A stretch of 64,000 nucleotides of DNA, taken from the NCBI GenBank assembly GCA_022478985.1, contig JAKSZP010012187.1, positions 1 to 64,000 on the forward strand. Direction: 5' to 3'. The notes under the pieces were generated by a model that ran no database searches, was not told where the DNA came from, and saw nothing but the letters and a program-made list of their open reading frames with translations. Each line of letters starts with the position of its first letter. Positions within the stretch are counted from its first letter, which is position 1. The stretch comes from Massospora cicadina. Taxonomy: Eukaryota > Entomophthoromycota > Entomophthoromycetes > Entomophthorales > Entomophthoraceae. This document shows positions 58,441 to 64,000 of this stretch, one piece after another. The position numbers were made by a program, and so were the translations under genes.

Positions 58441-59290
58441 AAATGACCACAATCTTGAGTGTGCAGAAAATGTACTCCATCAAATTGACACTGGGGGAAG
58501 CTGCCCCAATTAGAATGAGACCTATTCGAAGGTCCTGAGCAGCTGAGGCAGTAGTTGCCAAATAAATAGAAAAGTTGTTGGAGCATGGATTGCTTGTGCC
58601 TTCATCCAGCCCATGGGCTAGTCCAATATTAATCATCAAAAAAAGGATGGGTCAAATTGGGTTGTAATAGACTATTGCCATCTTAATAAAATTACAAAAA
58701 AGACTATTATCCCTTGCTGTAAATTGATGATGTGTTGAATCAGTTAGGTGGGACTAAATTCTTTTTGGCGATGGACCTCATCTCAAGGTATTGGCAGATT
58801 GATATGTCACCTGAGGACCAGGAGAAGTGTGCCATAATAATGGCACAAGGGCTTTACCAACCTACACGGATGCCCCAAGGCTTATGTAATGCCCCTGCAA
58901 CTTTTCAATGGGCTATGGATACCATCTTATGTGACCTCAAATTGTCCTGTGTTCTAGTCTATCTAGATGACATCAATGTATTTAGTTGAACATTCACTGA
59001 GCACTTACAACATTTAGAGGAAGTATTCAAGAAATTAGCTGCTGCCAATATTAAAATCAAGCCCTAAAAGTGTCACTTCTTTAAGGAGCAGCTAGAATAT
59101 TTGGGCTTCATTATAAATGTGGATGGATTACAACCTCAAAAACAAAAAAATTGATGCTATTGAGTAGATGTCATTGCCAAAAAGTGTTCATGATATACAA
59201 GTCTTTTTAGGAATGGTCAGTTATTGTTGCATCTTATTAAGGACTTTGCAAAATAGTGGATCCATTATTCCATCTGCTTAAGGATCCAAA
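58441..59290 (+). pseudogene. C reverse transcriptase
   Basis: NWVVIDYCHLNKITKK, FLAMDLISRYWQIDMSPEDQ, TRMPQGLCNAPATFQWAMD and SCVLVYLDDINVFS with YLDD at 58960-58971 form an RT palm with intact catalytic Asp. The thumb follows (FFKEQLEYLGFII). Several stops and frameshifts. Confidence 0.9.
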
Positions 59291-59760
59291 AAAAGGTTTG
59301 GATGAAATGAAATGGCCCAAGGAGCATTTGACAAATTATGGTGATACTTGATGACCAGCCCAATACTCAAATATCCAAATTTTGACCAACCATTTATTAT
59401 ACAATCAGATGCATCACTCACGGTAATTGGTGCCATACTTAGTCAAGTGGACAAACAAGGTGAAGAACACCCATGTGGCATATGTCAGCCATACCTTAAC
59501 CAAGGCCAAAAGGAATTATACAGTCACCAAGTGTGAATGTTTTGAAGTTATCTATGCTTGCAAGCAGTTTCATGTCTATATTCATGGGATGCATTTCAAG
59601 GTTGTAACTGATCATGCATCTCTCCATTGTTTGCATAACTTAAATGAACCTGAGGGAAGACTAGCACGATGGCCTTGAAATTGAGTCATATGACTATGAA
59701 ATCAAACATATTGCCAGGGATAAAAACCAAAATGCTGATGGATTATCCAAACTGCCAGCA
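59291..59760 (+). pseudogene. C RNase H
   Basis: FIIQSDASLTVIGAILSQVD, then after a frameshift VAYVSHTLTKAKRNYTVTKC and HFKVVTDHASLHCLHNL. Matches B1 26298-26730. Confidence 0.88.
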
Positions 59761-60990
59761 ATTCTTGCAGTACAGGATTGTGCTGATGATCTATTTGAAC
59801 GAATGGTGAAAGGAGAATTGGATGATGAGCCACCAGAAGTTCAAAAAATGTTACAAAAAGCCATGGAGGGAACAGAACAAAAGTACGGACAGCTATTCAA
59901 AATAGTGAATGATAAAAGGCTTTTGTTTCCAAAACCATCTGAACAAATAGAAATAATTTGCACCGCTCACAAAGTTGTCAGCCATGGTGGCCTCAAGAAA
60001 ACTCTAGAGCATATTCACCAATACTACTATTGGGAATCATTAAACTATGATACAGCGGATTTCCTTTCCTATTGTACAGAGTGTCAGCTCCACAAGCCAC
60101 ACAAAAATGTGGCTGGATATTGTTTAGTGCAACCAGGATTTGCCTGGCATACAGTCAGATCAATCAATGTTAATGGGACCTCTAAGTACAAGCACTGGAG
60201 GAATGTGATATATCATAATTGCAATTGATCACCTGACCCAATGGATTGAAACTAAGGATATGGTACAGGTTGATGTGATGAGTACTGCCAAATTTATTCT
60301 GGATCAAGTGATATATTGGCATGGCTGCCCTCAAGTGATCCTGAATAATAATGGAATGAATTTTACCTCCTTTGTCATACCCCAATTGAACAAATTGATG
60401 GGAATCAAGGGGTCATATCAGTCCCATATCAGCCAGAGACAAATGGACTAGTTGAGAGAGTGAACGCTACCTTAGCCACAATGTTACAAAAGTTAATTGC
60501 AGGAAAAACATTTACTTGGGCTTTGTACTTAAGTTTGGTGACATTTGCCTATAATGTTAGCTATCACTTCTCAACTGGGAAAACACCCTTTGAATTGCTA
60601 TATGAAAGAAAAACCGCCTTACCACAAATTCTATACTTGTCATTGGAATTAACTTTTGGGATGAGTCTGGATTAATATTTAAATTAATTAGCCAATATTA
60701 TAATTGATCTACAATCTTAAGCGTTTGCCAAAACCCTTTGAAAAAGGATCCAGGCTAAAACGTATGATGATAAAAAATGACCACCCATAAAAAGATTCAA
60801 AATTGGGGATAAAGTATCCTATTGTGATATGCATGGATTTGGCCAACAAAGTAAGCTGGATGCCTTATGGATAGGTCCCTTTGAATTAAATTCCAATTTG
60901 GCAACAGATGCCTATACAATCAAAAATATCCTCAATTATCATATAGTTAACTGAGTTCATAGCAAGTATTTAAAAAATTGGCACTAAAAA
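59761..60990 (+). pseudogene. C integrase
   Basis: Spacer and zinc-binding part open 59803-60228: TAHKVVSHGGLKKTLEHIHQ, then CTECQLHKPHKN. Core in frames: IIAIDHLTQWIET (first Asp), VILNNNGMNF (second Asp to Asn), LVERVNATLATML (Glu). The C-terminal part reads LWIGPFELNSNLATDAYTIK and ends near 60990. Confidence 0.88.
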
Positions 60991-61504
60991 GAATATATAT
61001 ATAAAAGAGAAAACGAAAAAAACATTAATTAAACACCAGAAAAAAACATAAAAAAGGAAAATAATTCAACAATAATGAAAATATATAAAAAAAGAATGAT
61101 AAAATTTTAATTACTCATACTCAAAACCATCAGGCATTGTTCCCTACTATTGTTGGCAGGGCCAGCTTGGGTTGCAACTGGGTCCATCAGAATTAGTCCC
61201 AAGGCACTAAAGTATATCATCCCTAGAAATTAAGAAGATATGCTCTGATCGCAAACAGAGAGCCCAACCTGGGGGAGTACAGGTTTTCCAGGCTATGGTC
61301 AGTGTTGAGGCAAATAGTCCTGGTATGGCATGAGGCCATTTGACCATGCTCAACAAAGGCAGCAGTGAGAAGGGGACCTCTGAACTAATGAGATAGTTAA
61401 GTCCAGTAGATGGACCTCTGAACTAGGCTTGTTAGTTAAGTCTTGAGAAGAAGCAAGTGCTTCTGAAAAACTATCTCGCTGGGTAATCTGGTCAAGTGGG
61501 GATG
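60991..61504 (+). other. C post-pol region with hairpin units and polypurine tract
   Basis: About 510 bp without a coding frame on the plus strand. Units GGACCTCTGAAC...GTTAAGTC at 61374-61404 and 61412-61443. It ends in AAGTGGGGATG before the LTR, the polypurine tract. Unlike B, there is no antisense gene of the B type. Confidence 0.75.
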
Positions 61505-62510
61505 TGTTGAAAATTTGGTTGACCACATTATCCATCTTGCTTGCCAATTAAAAATTGATGGTTGTTAAAGCAACCGATTGTTCACCAATGGTTGCTGACT
61601 ATATTATTAATCATAAATATCAAAGGATATAATCCAACGGTTGGTTTTGGTTAATATTTCATCAGGGATCATCCCTGACTAACTTATTAGTCATAATTAA
61701 TCAAAAGGACCTAATCCAATGATGGGATCTGATTACTATCTCATCAAGGTTCAACCCCAACTAAATTAGTAGTTGAAATTCATCAAAGAACAAAATTGAT
61801 GATTGTTTTAATTATAGAACATTGGACATCATGCCTGACAATGTTAATTAAGTAATTTGATGAGGGCATTATTGTCAATAGTCAGATTGCTATAATGAAT
61901 CATTACAGTAGAGGCGCTGAATGATTAGGGTCATTTTAACTAAGCTACTGAAGCGTTTTAACGCTTGTTTTGGCAGTAGCTAGTAGTAGTAATCAGGTAA
62001 CACAGCCCCCAGACCATCTGTGTACAGTTCCTAACACATGGGGATGGTTGCCAATCTGTAAAAGGTTACACTACTGGAAAGTAATTAAGATGAAGATATT
62101 TTTTTTTTTTTTTTAGTACTAGATGGTCCCAACCCAAGGGGGGATTCATCGATGTTAAGATGAAGATATTCACTACCATCAGAAGTTAATCCCAAGGGTT
62201 AGAAGTTTTGGGGGACTAATCAGTTGATTTTCAGAGAATTATCTGAAAAGTTGTCTGCCTTCTGCCTATAAAAACCACTACTATTTTCTAATAAAAAGCA
62301 GAATTCAACTAAAATATATTTATATTTACTTCTAAATTGAAGACTGAAGGGAACAAAGGTCCCTAGTTGTTTATCTCAATTACAAATTACCAGAGTGGAT
62401 TTGTTGCCACTTATTTCAAAGACTCAACCTACTTTTTGTCACCATACAACTAGTGTTTGTAGTTTTACTCAACAACCAACCTGTGCAGTAAATGTACCCA
62501 AAAGTTTACA
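61505..62510 (+). repeat. C 3' LTR
   Basis: 1006 bp, longer than the 5' LTR because of a SINE-like insertion at 62101-62154 and its 16-bp duplication. Confidence 0.95.
62101..62154 (-). mobile_element. SINE-like poly-A insertion
   Basis: 54 bp that the 5' LTR lacks. In minus sense it is 40 bp ending ACCATCTAGTACT followed by 14 A. The direct repeat TTAAGATGAAGATATT flanks it exactly (62085-62100 and 62155-62170). Poly-A plus a long target duplication is the mark of LINE-driven reverse transcription, so this is probably a 5'-truncated SINE. Confidence 0.8.
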
Positions 62511-62515
62511 CACCT

Positions 62516-62916
62516 ACTCTGAGCGCAGTCCTCATGATCTTCTGTTGTGCAATGCTGATTGATTTACTCATGATAAAATTAATCCTGGGTTCCAGTTCCC
62601 CCCCCATCAGGGCATATGACCTACTGTCATATTCAGGATTCTTGTTCTGGCATCCTAAATTCCTGAATTACTCCTCATCCTCGACAGGAGACTCTTGCCA
62701 TTAATGTTCATTTCATAGCCCAATTAAGAATGCTCATTTATGTTCACCCTTGTTATTTTTTATAACCTCTTGGCTCATATCATTCTTAATTCTTTTCTGG
62801 AAAGCTTATCCCATTAATTTTAAGATTAATTTCTCCAAAATTGGAACTTAATTGATTTCAGAGTACATAATGTCAACTATCATATAAGTCTGACATCCCC
62901 CTCTCATCCAGCTCAT
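62516..62916 (-). other. B2 3' spacer, second part
   Basis: Continues B2 after C. In reverse it matches B1 29507-29900. No long frame; it lies just upstream of the antisense gene. Confidence 0.85.
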
Positions 62917-63946
62917 ATGTCAAATTCCAAGTCATGGTACCAACAGCTGCTCAACAGTTTATCTGATCAAGATCTTTGGCTCTTCCAGCATATGAGTCAG
63001 TCTGTGCAATGGAACCTCTTCTATGGTCCTTCCAGGACTCATACTCCTAGTCTGGCACCAGTGGCTAGTCCTTCCAGCAAAATACTGGAAATGACAACCA
63101 ACCCCAATGAAATCTGGCTAGAGATTGTCTCAAACAACTCACAGTTGATCCTTCCTCTGTCATCAATTCCAGAGTTAGATTTTAAAGCTCTCCTGGATTC
63201 AGCTCCTTTTTCAGATGCGCCTAACATCATCATTGATCATCCTGAAATAATGCCCTTCACTCTTGATTGTTCCTTCCTCACCAGTTCAGACTTGCTTCCA
63301 GAGTTCCTCTTCTGACTTGGTCAATATTACAGCCAGCTGTCTTGGCCACCAAACCCACCATTGGCAACAGTGTATATTTCAAACTCCCTATGCAGAATTA
63401 TGGGCCCAAGTCACTGAGGCTTTATCTATAGCTCTGAATCCTTCTGACCTTGAGAACATCCTAGATAGGGATATTGCAGCTTATGCTCTTCACTTTGCTG
63501 GCCAAGTTCTTTGAAGTTGAGCCACAAAGCTTCCAGACTCTCCCAGCTTCCATCGCTCTTTCTGCTTCAGCTTCCAATAAGCTCATAGTCATCACTTGCA
63601 GGATGCCATTTTCTCCTTGCATGACTATCTTGTTTCTGGTGCATCCCATCAGTATCTTCCACTGATGGCTTTGAAAGGGGGCATGATTTGGCAACCCCCA
63701 TCTAGTATCCCTTGTTTGTTGCTGGCCCATATGTCCAGTGTTCTTGATGAAGCTCATCATTAAGTGCTCAAGACCAATCTTCCAGCTCCAGTACCATATC
63801 ATTATTACTCAGGGTTATTTACCAACTGCCTCTTCTTGTACTGTAGCTTCCCTCCCTACTCTGGGGTATTGCATTTGGTCTCTTCTGACATCTCAATTTC
63901 CCTTCCCCTAGTCTCTTTCTTGCAGAGATCTGCGTCCACTCAATGA
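62917..63946 (+). CDS. antisense frame of family B, second copy (broken)
   Basis: Starts MSNSKSWYQQLLNSLSDQDL at the same place as B1's MLISESRYQQLLNSLSDQDL. Strong block: SIPELDFKALLDSAPFSDA and EIMPFTLDCSFLTSSDLLPE. Then in a second frame EALSIALNPSDLENILDRDI, and near the end CLLLAHMSSVLDEAHH and NLPAPVPYHYYSGLF. A TGA ends frame one at 63313 and another stands at 63515; B1 has breaks at both places. Rich in Ser and Leu; no known domain. Confidence 0.55.
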
Positions 63947-64000
63947 ACTTGGCTTTGTATAGGTCTAGCCCTCACTAGCATCTGATCTCACATAGATTTT
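63947..64000 (-). other. B2 continuing beyond the window
   Basis: Collinear with the reverse of B1 28371-28460. B2 pol should follow. Confidence 0.6.

Larger units (their letters stand above)
48866..62510 (+). mobile_element. LTR retrotransposon C, host of A3
   Basis: LTRs 48866-49794 and 61505-62510 with TGTTGAAAAT starts and GTTTACA ends. The 5-bp target duplication CACCT is perfect (48861-48865 and 62511-62515). Interior: primer site, gag with zinc knuckle, protease split by A3, RT, RNase H, integrase, hairpin block. Without A3 the element would be about 7.7 kb. Confidence 0.96.
47542..64000 (-). mobile_element. LTR retrotransposon B2, interrupted by C, runs off the window
   Basis: 3' LTR at 47542-48689, then its 3' spacer, cut at 48865 by C and resuming at 62516. 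Rejoined, the segment is collinear with B1 29960-28371 in reverse, including the antisense gene, which lies on the plus strand here. Pol, gag and the 5' LTR lie beyond 64000. Confidence 0.92.

Noticed and set aside
1..64000. Host protein-coding, rRNA or tRNA genes
   Set aside because: Every frame I could interpret belongs to a retroelement; no rRNA-like or cloverleaf tRNA sequence was recognised by eye.

Overview
The window looks like pure transposable-element territory from a fungal genome, most likely a repeat-bloated basidiomycete. That guess rests on Ty3/gypsy elements with a C-terminal chromodomain, a Tad1-like LINE and the AT-rich composition. I see no host gene, rRNA or tRNA. Almost every open frame belongs to a decayed retroelement. 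The names A to G are mine. Family A (copies A1, A2, A3 and solo LTR A4) is a chromodomain Ty3 element. Families B (B1, B2), C and D are related gag-pol elements sharing a primer-binding-site type. E is a 2.4-kb non-autonomous LTR element. F and G are badly decayed gag-pol elements.

Layout. 1-15157: A1 (+), cut in its leader by A2 (-, 846-10259). A2 is itself cut by E (-, 3478-5899) and by a 946-bp LTR-like insert (7951-8896). 15158-17366: unassigned AT-rich DNA with a Helitron-like terminus and degenerate G/T-rich repeats. 17367-about 22560: F (+). 23656-31204: B1 (+), complete with its 5-bp target duplication. 31210-35258: G (+), carrying A4 (33241-34136). From 35258 a chain of insertions inside insertions begins: G is cut by D (-), D's LTR by a LINE (-), the LINE by B2 (-), B2 by C (+, 48866-62510), and C by A3 (+, 51870-57846). 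C and A3 close inside the window with target duplications. B2, the LINE, D and G remain open at base 64000.

How the parts work: each Ty3-type element would supply protease, reverse transcriptase (RT), RNase H and integrase for copying through RNA. All are broken by stops, frameshifts or deletions, so none seems autonomous now. The most unusual signals are these: (1) family A has no recognisable Gag. It has a conserved roughly 130-residue unknown domain before protease, and a hydrophobic open frame that starts inside the LTR and runs across the priming site. (2) Family A has no tRNA-type primer site, but bases just after its LTR match an LTR hairpin arm in the manner of Tf1 self-priming. (3) Family B carries an antisense gene, start codon conserved in two copies, between pol and the 3' LTR. 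(4) A short hairpin-like motif recurs after pol in B, C and D. (5) A tiny poly-A insertion with a perfect 16-bp target duplication lies in C's 3' LTR.
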